A DNA stretch of 64,000 bases from Volvox africanus (lineage: Eukaryota; Chlorophyta; Chlorophyceae; Chlamydomonadales; Volvocaceae): assembly GCA_030268105.1 (NCBI GenBank), contig BSDZ01000112.1, positions 1,011,501-1,075,500 of the forward strand. Reading direction: 5' to 3'. The position numbers were made by a program, and so were the translations under genes. Every line of letters begins with the position of its first letter. The stretch's first letter is position 1. Below the pieces are notes generated by a model. The model was not told the DNA's origin and ran no database searches. It worked only from the letters and a program-made list of their open reading frames with translations. Of this stretch, positions 48,343 through 60,200 are shown in pieces.

Positions 48343-50757
48343 CTACTTCTGCTGCTGCCCGCCTAGCAGCCTGCTGGCGGCAGCGCTGACCAGAGCAAAC
48401 GCATCAGCGGCACCGGAGCTGCGGTTCTTGTCCGGGTGCACCAGCAGGCTTAGCCGCCGGAACGCGAGCCGTACAGTATCCCGTGAGGCGCCGTAGTCAA
48501 GCCGCAGTACAGCCACCGCCTGGGCTGCTGGGCTTAGCGTCCGACAGGACAACACCCGTCGTACCTCCCACGCCGGCATCGCTACCTCGACCAAGCCGCG
48601 CAGCTGGCGTAACTGCTCCTGACCGCCAATACGGCCTAGGCGGTGCGCAGCCGTCGCCATGGCGACGGCTGCGGCGGGCACCACGGCCGCCGACGCCGAC
48701 GCTCCCGTCACAGTCGCGGCAGAGCTAGAGGGTGCGGACGTGCCCCCAGCGTCGCTGCCCCACAAAACCGGGTGCGGCACAATGGCCTCCAACAGCGGCG
48801 CCGCCGCCGTCCCTGCCTCCGCCAGATATCCAAGGAGGCACTTCACCTTCGCGCCGTTGAGCGAGGGAGTGGATGCGAGGGCGAGGCGGCGGCCGGAGCG
48901 CGCCCGGCATCCCTCTGGTAGCGGCGACCACCCCGCCGGCACTGCCTCACCAGCCGTCGCCGCCCTTAATGCACCAAGGTACACCATCCCCGCCGCCGTT
49001 GCTGCCTGACGCGGTGAGTCCGCTGGGCCACATTTTCGGGCCTTACCCGGGGATGATCTGTGCACTCCGCCTCCGTCGGGAGTGAGTCGCTTTCCCGCGC
49101 ACCTGGTCGCCGCCGCCGCATCTGCAGTCCCCGCTGCTGAAGCTCCGGCTGTTGACTTCGCTGCCGCCGCCGCCGCTTTGACTTCTCGCGCCTCACGTTT
49201 GGGACCAACCCCCTCAGCAATGCCTGCACCTCCGACATCGCCATTGGCCGCCGCTGTCGACACAACCTTCCTAATTTCATCGGACGGGTGCGACGGCGAC
49301 GGCGACGGCGACGCGGCACGACAGCCAGACGTATGGCACATGTGCGAGGACGCGACCTCCCAGCCGCCCCTATTGCCGCTGCCAATGGCTCCACCAGTGC
49401 TCAGAGGCCCAGTATCGGCGTTCCCACACCGTCCACGCGGGGTCAAATCACCAGAAGCGGGCGCCGAAGAACCCCCACCGCCGACAGCACCGCAGACGTC
49501 ACTACCTACCATCCCACCGCCGCCAACGGCCGCTGACGAAGGCGCGAGGCGGCGGCGCGACATGGTAGCCCGTGGTGGCCTGTCGTCATCACCTTCCTGC
49601 GTGAGCCGAGTGCGGAGTAAGGAAAACCCTCACAATAATGTCATGGAATTTGATGTCATGATCAGCTATAGCTAAGTAACGGCCGCCATGTCAGAGGGGA
49701 AGCGGAACTGACACCGGCAAGCGCTGATACCGGCAGCTGCACAGCCGTTTCGACTACGACTTGTCGTAGGCGAAGTATTACAGGCTCCCCGTCCCGCCTT
49801 CGCTCATAAACCACCACCACCACAACAACAACAACAACAACAACATCAGCAATAAAAAGGTCTCCGTACTTGCGTAGAGACTCAGAGGGCTGAGGCACTG
49901 CTCACCGCTCTACCTCCTACCTGTACACCCAGGATATGTAGCAGCTGCTGCCGCATACGCCACACGTGCTGCGCTACATCCCCGGAGGGACCCACGGGTC
50001 GGTTTATCGTAGCCACACACACCGGGCCATCCTCCGCCGCGCCGCCACCGCTGTCGTCGCCGCTTTCTCCACAGCCCTGTGCTGCATCGTTCACGTGGGC
50101 TCCCAATATCTCTCCACCACCCACTGGATCATCATCATCACCACCATCATCACTGCATTTGCTGCTCGGCCGCGGAGCCCTGTCGATGGCGTCAGCGCCC
50201 TCCTCCGCCAACCTTTGACCAAACACTGGCTGCGCCGCCGCAGTTGCGACCATGCTGCCACCACCGCCGCCGCCGCCGCCGCCCGACGACACATAGGTCC
50301 GCGGACCCCCACCAATGTCACCGCCACCAGTGGCGCCCACCGCCGCCGCCCTGGAGGCTCGCAGGTGTGCATGATTCCTGCATATATCGAGAACCTCTTG
50401 TCCATACTTCCGGGTAAATGGCCGCGGCAGACCGGGAAAATCTTCTAGCTCCAGAACCGCGGTCGGGCACCGCGCCGCCAGATCCGCCAAGAGCCCCAAC
50501 CGCAACAGCGCCTCGGGAGTCTTTCGGACCGACCGGGCACGGCGCGTCCTCCAGGCGTCAAGTGCCTGCAGCAGTGCCAGGGCGGGACTGCTGCCATTGC
50601 CGCCATCATCACCACCACCACCACCACCACTGCTGCTGCTCCTGCTGCCGCTGCCTGGCGGCTGTGCCAGCGTGTGGCCGGCGGATGGGCATGCAGCAGC
50701 GGCGCCGCCGACAGCCCCGTTCCCTGCGCCCCGTAATCTTTCCAGATCAGAACCCAT
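48343..50757 (-). CDS. HRDC-domain and C-terminal J-domain protein, two exons
   Basis: Exon 49921-50757 ends at CAG|gtaggagg and exon 48343-49596 follows acceptor ctcacgcag; the junction is phase 0 and gives 696 residues. The first exon holds an HRDC domain at about residues 59-130 (LLQALDAWRTRRARSVRKTP, LGLLADLAARCPTAVLELED, RKYGQEVLDICRNH), a nucleic-acid-binding helical fold found in RecQ helicases and RNase D/RRP6 exonucleases. The second exon ends with a J-domain-like segment: AVLRLDYGASRDTVRLAFRR, then HPDKN at the turn, then AADAFALVSAAASRLL. The HPD motif that stimulates Hsp70 is intact. Between them is Ala/Gly/Ser-rich filler. No helicase or nuclease motif is visible. The ATG at 50757 may be internal if the exon at 51019-53154 is joined upstream. 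Confidence 0.7.
49820..49855. repeat. (CAA)n/(CCA)n microsatellite
   Basis: A short CCACCA then CAACAA tract in the intron of the HRDC/J gene (49597-49920). Confidence 0.85.
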
Positions 50758-51018
50758 TGCCTTGGGTCGTGAGAGGGGCCCCCCTCCCTGGAGGGCACAT
50801 AACCCACCAGCAGCGGCAATGAGGGGGAGAGCGGGGCGTTAGCGGGCAGCGCGTCGTTATGGTCATTGGATCGTTGCCTCTAACAGGCTTAACGGCCACT
50901 ACCAGCTACTTCAGCAACCCTTGGTAAGACCCGAGGGCAGTGCGGTCCAAAGTTGGCCCGCGGGAATACGATTAATGACGTAGAGGGATAGACGGCAGTA
51001 TTGGGCGCACATCGCTTC

Positions 51019-53154
51019 TCACTTCAACCTCCTGACACCATTAGGAAGTGAGGGATCAGAACCAACCTTTTCCGCCAGTTTCTCAGTCGCCTCGAGACCC
51101 CTTCTACCGCCGCGGGCAACCGCCGCCACGTGCGAGCCCCGCCGACGTGCCGTACTGAAGTCGAAGCGCCCACGCAGCAGCGGCGGTAGCCGCCACGCCT
51201 TCCTGTGATGCAGCCCACCGCCAACCGCTGCCGTCACCGCAACGTCTGTGTCTGCATTCGCCGCCGCCGCCGCCAGCGCACGTTGCACCTCGTCCAGCAT
51301 GCTTGTCGCTGTACGACGGCGGTCATGTGGCTTCGCCGTCACCGCTGCTGCCGTCGCGCACCGGAGGCCGCCCCAACCCCCCGAACTCGAGTCGCTGGAA
51401 AAGCCGCTCGCTTCGAACTCCAATCTGTCCTCCATGTCCCTGTCGTACACAACCAGACCTGGCTGCAGATGAGTGCTGCGATTCTTACGAATCCCTTCAG
51501 CCGCCCTCCGAGTGCTGCCCCCGCCTACACCGACACGTTGCTTGCAGCATCCCACAGTCGTGCGCCGGGGCCACCATTCACTTCCTCGGACACAAACAGC
51601 TTCACAAGCGCCAAAGTCACGGTCCACTCTGGCCGCCGCCACGACGGCGGGAGCCGCCGCTGCCGCCACCCCCGACCGCACCTTCGACAAAAGGAGTGCC
51701 GTCGTCGTCCTGGGGCCGCGACGAATAGCCGTGTGCTGAAGCGGTAGCCGTTGTTGGTGCTGCAGCGGCGGCGACATGGCTGCATCACAAGTGGCTCCCG
51801 TGTAGGTAGTGACAGGGTCGGCGGCGGCGGCAGTGGCATTGGTGGCGGACAGGGAGGTCTTCCCAGCTGCTGCGCCGCTTGCGGCTTCCGCCGGCACCCC
51901 TGCCAGCGGCGGCATCGCGTCACTCGGAGCCCTGAGTGATGCATCAAAGAGGGAGCGGAGCTCTCCCCCCGGTGGCAGCGACACTGCCGTCGGGATGTGG
52001 GTTTTGGAAATAAATTGATGCCGGTATTGCTGTCGCTGCTGCTCACTCACATCCAGAAGCCCTGGCTGCTGCTGGCACTCCAGGGAACGCTGCCGACGAG
52101 GGTCACGGTTACGATAAAACTGCCGCAGCGATTCTGAGCCCCACGTAGCCGCCGCCGCCGCTGCCGTCACCCCCGGCCCTTCCATTGTCACTGCAATGCA
52201 CGGCTCCTCCGACGCCGTATGGCAGGGCTGCTGACCCCTGTCGATCGGGTCTCCGTTGCCGTACATGGCCGTACTGTGAACACCACGCCCATCAGTGATT
52301 ACATCCAGTGAAATCCAGCGCCCCATTTCGTTGCGAGCAGCAAGGGTAGCGGCATCTGCAGCTTGACAGCTGCCAAGACCGACCCTCCCCGTGCTATAAG
52401 TACCAGTGCCAGTGCAAGCACCGATGCTGATTTTTGCGCTACGACTGCTGCTGCTAGTTTCGGAGCCGTCGCTGAGCTCTGTGGATGGCAGAGGTTCACG
52501 AATTCTTTCCCCAGCGACATGGTCGCCCGGTAGGAAGTGGTGGTGGCGGCTGTCCGCAGATACAGATTTCTTATGTTGTCGATCCCCTGCGACAAGAGCC
52601 GTTTCGCCTTCTGTAGGGTTGGCATCCTGGGCCCCGACTCGGCGGCCATCACCGCCACCGTCCAATGTAGTGACGCTCTGAACGCTGCTCCTGGATGTCA
52701 GGCTGTTCACAGAGCTGGTCGGGGCTGATGCTGCGTCCCCCGAGACGTCCCCCGAGATGTCAGGGCAATGCAACGATGACGTGACAGTGTCTAGGAAGCA
52801 TCCACGGCTTTCCTGACCTTTTCCGTCGTTTTCATCAGCGATCTGCACACATCGTTTCACACTCTGGGACGTCTTGTGACCTGCATCGACCTCGCGATGG
52901 CCAGGGGCGTCCGACGGCTTAGCCGAACCACCACAGCCCAGGACGATTGCTTCTGGAGTCACGGCATCGTAGGTAAAGGCACCAACGAGTTGACGCGCGA
53001 TGGGTTTGCTGGTCCCAAATGGGCGGCACTTGCTGGCATTCACGTGGGGGGGAATGGGGTCTGTCGGGGCTACTCGGTGAACAACAACAGACTTTGACGG
53101 CACTGACAACGAAGTACTAGCTACAGATACATCTGGAAATGTCCAGAGCAAGTC
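51019..53154 (-). CDS. Long low-complexity exon, possibly 5' part of the HRDC/J gene
   Basis: Acceptor gtgtcgcag at 53155 opens a frame of about 711 codons, from DLLWTFPDVSVASTS to a stop at 51019. Composition is Ser/Ala/Gly/Arg-rich with Gln runs and no recognised domain. Long unbroken length and absence of stops support real coding. There is no in-frame ATG near the left border, so at least one upstream exon is needed; a small ATG-containing stretch at 53263-53380 is a candidate, but its phase does not match. A donor AAG|gttggt near 51070 would join in phase to AAG|GCAATGGG near 50761, fusing this exon with the HRDC/J gene. That is an inference. Confidence 0.55.
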   Translation of the reverse strand, partial: DLLWTFPDVSVASTSLSVPSKSVVVHRVAPTDPIPPHVNASKCRPFGTSKPIARQLVGAFTYDAVTPEAIVLGCGGSAKPSDAPGHREVDAGHKTSQSVKRCVQIADENDGKGQESRGCFLDTVTSSLHCPDISGDVSGDAASAPTSSVNSLTSRSSVQSVTTLDGGGDGRRVGAQDANPTEGETALVAGDRQHKKSVSADSRHHHFLPGDHVAGERIREPLPSTELSDGSETSSSSRSAKISIGACTGTGTYSTGRVGLGSCQAADAATLAARNEMGRWISLDVITDGRGVHSTAMYGNGDPIDRGQQPCHTASEEPCIAVTMEGPGVTAAAAAATWGSESLRQFYRNRDPRRQRSLECQQQPGLLDVSEQQRQQYRHQFISKTHIPTAVSLPPGGELRSLFDASLRAPSDAMPPLAGVPAEAASGAAAGKTSLSATNATAAAADPVTTYTGATCDAAMSPPLQHQQRLPLQHTAIRRGPRTTTALLLSKVRSGVAAAAAPAVVAAARVDRDFGACEAVCVRGSEWWPRRTTVGCCKQRVGVGGGSTRRAAEGIRKNRSTHLQPGLVVYDRDMEDRLEFEASGFSSDSSSGGWGGLRCATAAAVTAKPHDRRRTATSMLDEVQRALAAAAANADTDVAVTAAVGGGLHHRKAWRLPPLLRGRFDFSTARRRGSHVAAVARGGRRGLEATEKLAEKVGSDPSLPNGVRRLK

Positions 53155-54262
53155 CTGCGACACACGCGAAATGCAGCGGAACAAAATTTAGCTACGCGAA
53201 TGACGCAGCATTTCGCCTAATAAAAAAACATCTTTGAGATAGTAGTTACTGGCAATTATTAAAATGGCTTACCCAGGCATCCGGAGAGGCCGCCAAATAC
53301 ATGGAGGCAAGGGTTTACACAGCCGCCGCGTGGTCCCGAATGCACTGTGCTTAGTGTATCCAGCTCTTGTTTAGAATCCATGCGGTCGTGGTCGAGGCCG
53401 CGTTTCTATTAATACTGGGCAGCACGGCGGTCTTGGAGACAAGGGAAAGGTGGTCATGGCCGCGTTGGAGACAGCAACACCCTGAGACTCTAGGGACGCG
53501 AAATCCGAAAAAATAAAATTCAGCAGCATTTTGTTGCTGTAACTGTTCAGAGCACAATGTTCAGCAAGCGGTGGCAAAAGAATGCCTGAAACCACACGGC
53601 GGCGAAAGGAAGAGCAGAGAGGAATGCAGCGGTAAATAAGCCTGGGCAGGAAACGTGCTGGCGTTTTAGATAGGAAGCGTCACAAGTTTTACAATTTGAA
53701 CAAATGCAGTTGAGAATGAATTAATGGAACATTCCCCCGGTCGTACAGATCCAAGAGGTCATATGTCCAATCCTACTCCAAACGATTCGAATACCCCCCT
53801 ATAAATAATATCTCTACATTCGTGTCCGATAGAACGTCAACACAAGACGCAGTCAGCGGACCTAGTCCAACGCGTGACGGTAAGGACACAGCACAGTAAA
53901 ATTTTACTGCATAGACTTATCTTAGGGTTCGCATAAAGGCTGAATATACATAGAAAATGGATCTTAGAATTACTTTTCCACGTTCTCCCACTTTTTAACG
54001 TATTTATTTGTCACGGTCGCGATGGAACTATAAACCGTTGTCCATCCAGTATGACGTGTTTACCTGGCTCCCCTGTTGCCCGGTTTAAAATGTCTTTTTT
54101 GAAACATTCGACTATGCAGACTGCACAATTTACACATTACTGTAAAGACCTAACATTGAATTGAGGTACCCGCTGTTTTGCTGCCAGCTATATCATAACT
54201 TTATTCCGTTAGCCACCCATACAAAAGTGACTCGCACGTCCAACGTGCAACATTCGTGTCCA
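53155..54262. promoter_or_regulatory. Divergent intergenic region
   Basis: Between the leftward low-complexity gene and the rightward hydrolase gene. It is AT-rich in its right half, with no clear gene. The unplaced 5' exon of the leftward gene probably lies in the left 300 bases. Confidence 0.35.
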
Positions 54263-57200
54263 ATGACGACAAAGGTAGCCATGCCTGCAAGGGCACAGGT
54301 AAGCCCTGGCCTACTACCCGCAACAACTCTGCCGGGTGGACGCCCCAATAGCCCAAGCACTTTACCTCGCCTATGATTGTAACCGCGGCTGCTGAACACC
54401 AGTCAACATTTTTTGCTGCAAAATTAATATTTTACTTTTTGCCTTAAGTTTACATGCATGCAAAACAAATCTAGAGTTTGCGTAAGGCGTAATTTAACTG
54501 CATCCACCTAAAATTTCCGCGAACCGCCCTGCTGTGCACAGCGCTCCAAATTTGGTTCCACAAACTTTCCTCGCAACATATTCAAACCCATTAGGCCGAA
54601 CCGAATCGCGAGACGATCCCGCTTCCGATCGCCGATATACTAACGAGTAAGCGCCCCCGCCCTCCACGGCCGGCCACGTGGGCTCCTGCCTGCCGCCGAC
54701 CTCATGCCCTTGCTGCTGTTATTAGGTGATTCGATCGCGGAAGCAGCTAATTTCTCAACGTGCGGCGCTTATTGGTGCAGTGGTGGGAGGCGCGGTGATG
54801 GGCGGGGCCATTATGAGGTACGGGAAGGGCCGGGAAGGGAACAGGAAGGGAACGGGGTGGACATTAGGCCTAGCGCGTCGGAGGGTGTCATCTATAAACT
54901 GCGCCAATGATGGCGAGAGTGGGCGCGGGTGCGTGGGTGCTGACTTGTGGGAGTTTCCGGAACCTTTCAGAGCCCTCCGAAGCCTTCAACAATACTTCGT
55001 TATTTAGGAGAAGGCCATCCAGCCCGGAGGTCCACAGCGGGGCTCGCTGCGGCTTTACTTGAGGGCCTTGGGGGCCTTACAGGGGTTGAGGCATGGGCCT
55101 AGCGCGTCGGTTCTCCGTACGAGACCGGAGAGAGAGTCCGGATTTGGAGAGCAGGAAGAAGGGCACATCCCTACGTCACCTTTTCCTTTAGCTACCTTTT
55201 GTGCAGTGCAGCGTTTGATTGCGTCCTTAACACCTCATTGTTGCGTTGTTTTAACTATATATAACATATAATGTAATATATTATAATGTAAAATAATATG
55301 TAATATATATGATTGCGCAAATCGTGGCCTCAGGCCTCACGCCGCAGAATGTGCATATCCATAATCCCGGCACGTTTGGCCTAACTGGACCCGAGGATCG
55401 CGATATAGCCTTGCATTTGAGGAATGTTTCCTAGCGCCCGGTGACGCTAACGGGACAGATCAACCGCTTTACCATTCGGTTGGAAGTTAGTTCCGTGGAC
55501 CGACTGATGCAGTCATCTATTGTTACTTGTATGGGATGGTATGATGGTTTTTTTATTAAATGGTTTTTTTAACACAGTTGATATCAATACTAAAGTTAGG
55601 AAATATCTGTCATGTCATCCCGACCCTTCATTTTGGATTAAAAATGTACCGTCGGGATGAAAACCGAAAACCCTAATTGATTAAACCGCATAACTCATCG
55701 CGAGTACCCTGAGATCCGCCCGGCGCTAATGTCCTTACCTCCTTACTAGTTTGCCCTGGGAGGATGAGGTGGTGTACGGCATGGAGCGAGATACTGCCGT
55801 ACTGGAGCACCTGCAGCCCCTATCGAACGAAAAATACTCTCGGACCACCGTGTACTTTGACTCGCATGGCGTAAGGTACGACAATTTACGTAACAACAAG
55901 TGGTACGGCACATCCTAAGAACTATAGGAGTATTCCTTGAACGATGTTGTGGTCTTTCCGTAGCGGGCAAGAGCGCGAGGATGAGGTGTCGGGTTCCGTT
56001 CCTAGATGAGGTCCCCAGCGGTATTTCGTTTCATAAAGTCGTAACTTTTTAATATATATTTTGATTAAACTTCTGAATGCCAGTATCAGTTTGTTTATTG
56101 ACTCGCAGCAGGTTTTGGGGGTATAGGGATCAGTGTTTTTCTTTATCGTTTTGGGAGTCTGACTTTGGCTACAGGTCGAGTAACGAAAAACACTTCTTCC
56201 GTTACGTTGGTTACAAACTTACAATGGCGAAAAAGGCCAGGGGGCCTTTTGCGCCCCCTCAGAGCATGACGAAAACCCCTAAATACCACGTTGCCTCAGC
56301 TCTTAGGAGGTTCACTGAATGGATAGCTCCCTCTCACTATTGCTCTGCATTTATCCGCTTGTTGTTGCTGCTCACCACGGCACCAGGTGAAGAACTGGAA
56401 ATGGTTTCTGTGTACGGAAATGTGCTGAACTTCAATAAGCTCTGGCCGTACATGCACATGCACAGGGCCTTAAGGCTGGAGAACCCCGCTGACCTGACCT
56501 GGTGGACCTGCTTGCCATTACTAGCTATGAACTAGCTTAGCAAATTGTTCTTTTGTCTTTAAAAGAGCAACAGCTTTGGGGGCTTCACATCATCATTCAC
56601 ATGCGCACATTCTTAAGCCATTGGGCCCGGTGCCACAGCAGTGGGAGGGGGGCCTTGAACCAGGGCTAATATCTAGAAATCCCCTGAATACGATCGTTAT
56701 ACTCAATTATATCCAGAAGATTTTTAAATAATTTGTCATCTTCCCCAGAATCGTACACCTCATACCATCCATCACAAGTAACCAGCCCAAGTCCCGACCA
56801 ATTTTCCTGGCTACTGCTTCTGAAGTCCAAAATATGTTTTTGGTTACTAAAAAGTAACTGGTTATTGAAAAAACACTGATAGGGATAAGGCCCATAATTT
56901 GGATCACTGCGGCATGCGGCTCGGGAAACCTTAGTCTTAATCCTACCATATCCTCCATCTCCTCCATCTCCTCCATATCGTCCCTCCTCCATATCGTCCC
57001 TCCTCCATATCCTCCATATCCTCCATATCCTCCATATCCTCCCTCCTCCATATCCTCCCTCCTCCATATCCTCCCTCCTCCATATCCTCCATATCCTCCA
57101 TATCCTCCATATCCTCCCTCCTCTATATCCTCTATATCCTCCATATCCTCCATATCCTCCATATCCTCCATATCCTCCATATCCTCCATATCCTCCATAT

Positions 57201-60200
57201 CCTCCCTCCTCCATATCCTCCATATCCTCCCTCCTCTATATCCTCCATATCCTCCATATCCTCCATATCCTCCATATCCTCCCTCCTCCATATCCTCCCT
57301 CCTCCATATCCTCCATATCCTCCAGTGAGGGTATTGGCAGCAGAGATATTATGACCATTCATGTCCATGCATGTCCGCCCTCACTGGCTGGCAGGACTCA
57401 TCACTGGTTAATTGCTCTGCCCAGGAAGTAGTGCGAATGAACCCATACATGGCCCCTAAAATGAGCCCATCAACCCCCCGTGGTGTCGGGGGTGGCTTGA
57501 TGTCCACCTAAGAGTTAGCGGTGGTCCAATCGGGGCTGGCACATACATGGATATGTAAGGGCTGCAGAGAGCAAGAGAATCTGTGAAATCAAACAACCCA
57601 GTTAACCCTAGCGGCCCCAAAAATGGGGCACTCGTGCGTAATAATGGTGTATAATTATCCCCCTACCAGAATTCCCTATATACATAATACATGGCAGCCT
57701 ATGCCAAGGGTGGGTGTAACCATAATAATTATAATTATCCTCTACTTCCAAAAGCAGCCATTTTTGGAGGTACTGCGTCTATTCGTCTTCCAACCTTCCC
57801 TCTGCCCTTGTACAAATGCATACACATCATTGCCGGTGCGCATGTGCAGATGCGAGGCATGGTTTTACGAGCCAAGCGTGCAGACCCGTCGGGAAATGGA
57901 CCAAGGAAGGTACGACATATTTCTTCAGACTCAGGCTGTTGTCCTAACACTGTCGTACCACTTACGAGGATGCTCCTGTACAGACCTTGCAAGCAATTGG
58001 CCCTCGGAAGTGCTTTCAATGTAACAATTTGAAATTTAAGGGCCACCGCGGGAATAGATGTCAAATAAATAGATCGCTTATAGTCGTACTGACGGTTATA
58101 CGACATGAGCGACGCGGGCTCCTGCTTTCCTGGAAGTTATGTTCCCTGCATGTTCCCCCGCTTTCCCCTATCTTCGTCCTTTACGTCTTCCTTCCGACCG
58201 CCTTTGGAGCTCCAATCCGTTTATTACGGCAACTCGTTAATTAAAATAATTAAGTTATCAATAATTAAATAAATTAAAGCAATTAATTTTCCTGAACAGC
58301 AGTACCAGATGTCGTCTATTCGCCTTCCCGTCCCGGACCAAACTCTCCCCGCACTATTTTGAGTCGCCATGCACCCTTTCTGGTATCATAACCCAGATAT
58401 TTTGCCCACTTATGTAAAGGTCAACTGGTTGTTGACTGGCTTCCGTACGTTCGTGCTCTTGTACGAATGTTTCCTGGCAGGGTGCCCCCAGTGGTGGTTA
58501 TGGCACACGGGTTAGGGAGTCAAAAGGATATGGGGCTGCACCCCTATGCGGAGCAGTTCGCCGCTTCAGGGCTGGCGGTGCTGGCATTTGACTACCGTGG
58601 GTTTGGCGGCAGTGATGGCTGGCCCCGTCACGATGTCAAGTGCGTGGGAGTGGGTGGGTGGGGGGTAACATCGGCGGCGGGGGGTGGAGAAGCGCCGTCC
58701 CCTACATATAAGTCCCTTCATCCTGTGATGCCACTGTCGTACTTTCCTTCCCCTACATATAAGTCCCTTCATCCTGTGATGCCACTGTCGTACTTTCCTT
58801 CCCCTACAAATAAGTCCCTTCATTCTTCTTCCAGATTCTATTCCTTGGCTAGTCTAGTCCTTAGCAACCTACGTCTGTTACTCCTCTCCTCTTCACTTCA
58901 CTTCACTGCCTCCCTTGTTTCGACCTCACACCTCACACCTCGACAACAAAGGGACGGTTTCCCCGGGTGCATGGTTCCCTGGAATTGTTTCACCCGCCTA
59001 CCTTTTTCCATGCGCTTACCCGTCCTCCCCCGCTCGCATGTGCGCGTACTTGCCGTTGCTACCGGCACCGGCACCGGCACCGGCACCGATGCCAACCCCC
59101 TTCTTTATTTAAGGTGAGTGGGTTCGCGTAGAACCGTGCTGGGTTGCGTTAATGCCTGCGCGGGGAGGTGGAGCGGGGGGCTTAGGGCCGGCCCGGGTCG
59201 CGCGCGCGTGTGTGTGTGTTGGTTGGCTCAGGATGTGTTTTTTGATTTTCCAAGGTGTATACAAAGGGGGGTGGGTTGGAAGGAACATTGCATGACAGCG
59301 GCGGCGGCGGCAGTCCGATGTCACTTTTGGCCCTCGCACCCCCTGGCACACACAAACGTTTCTCACGATACCGCTTCGCCGTCAGCTACCTGGTTAACGT
59401 CACAGCTCGTTTCCACTTTTCCCACTTTGGACGACGTCGGCCATCATTCGACCCTCGCGGTGGTTAGTCCTCGTTCCTCCAGTATCAGCACCGGGATTCG
59501 CTTCAATCGTCTTTCCTCCCTCCCGCCCGCCCGTCCCCCAATCAGTTGGCGTAAGCACCTGGAAGACTGGGAGGCGGCTGTGGAGTGGGTTCGGGCCGGG
59601 GGACTGGGTACGGGCCGCGTGGACCCAGCACGGCTGGCCCTGTGGGGTGTGTCGTACAGCGGCGGCCACGTACTATGTACGGCAGCCTCGCTAGGACCGG
59701 ATCGTGTTAAGGTTGTTGTAGCCAACGCACCATACCTGCAGGCGCAGCGGGCGGTGGCACAACTGATACAGGTTCGTTGGTTTGTTGGAGCAGTTTGTTA
59801 GCTCGTTGGGCTGCTCTAGAGCTACGCATGGCGATTGCGGCAGTTGGAGCGTTTGGGTTAAGGTTATTCGAAGAGAATATTTTTGCTGTCGCATGTGTAC
59901 GTCCCTTGTAATCGTTATATGACATGCCACTGCTCTTAGGAACAGTTTTTACCAGTTGCTACTGCCACTGCTGCTACTGCTGCTACTGCTGCTACTGCTG
60001 CTACTGCTACTGCCGCAGGAACGCGGTGTGTTGCCATTAGCCCGCGCACTGGCAGCGGCCATGAACGATAAGGTGTGTGTATGTGTGTCTTTATCTGCGT
60101 GAATGTGTGTATGTGTGTGTACAAATCATGCATCTTTAGGAAATAGCATGCGCATGTTTGTCTGTGTGCTTTGGTTTAGGGCTGTTTTACATTCCCCCAC

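Noticed and set aside
5905..57325. Tandem arrays as possible CRISPR loci
   Set aside because: Units are directly adjacent with no unique spacers, the genome is eukaryotic, and no cas genes are present.
56666..57368. Minus-strand Met-Glu-Asp and Gly-Tyr repeat proteins
   Set aside because: Frames run through the ATATCCTCC minisatellite within a hydrolase intron.
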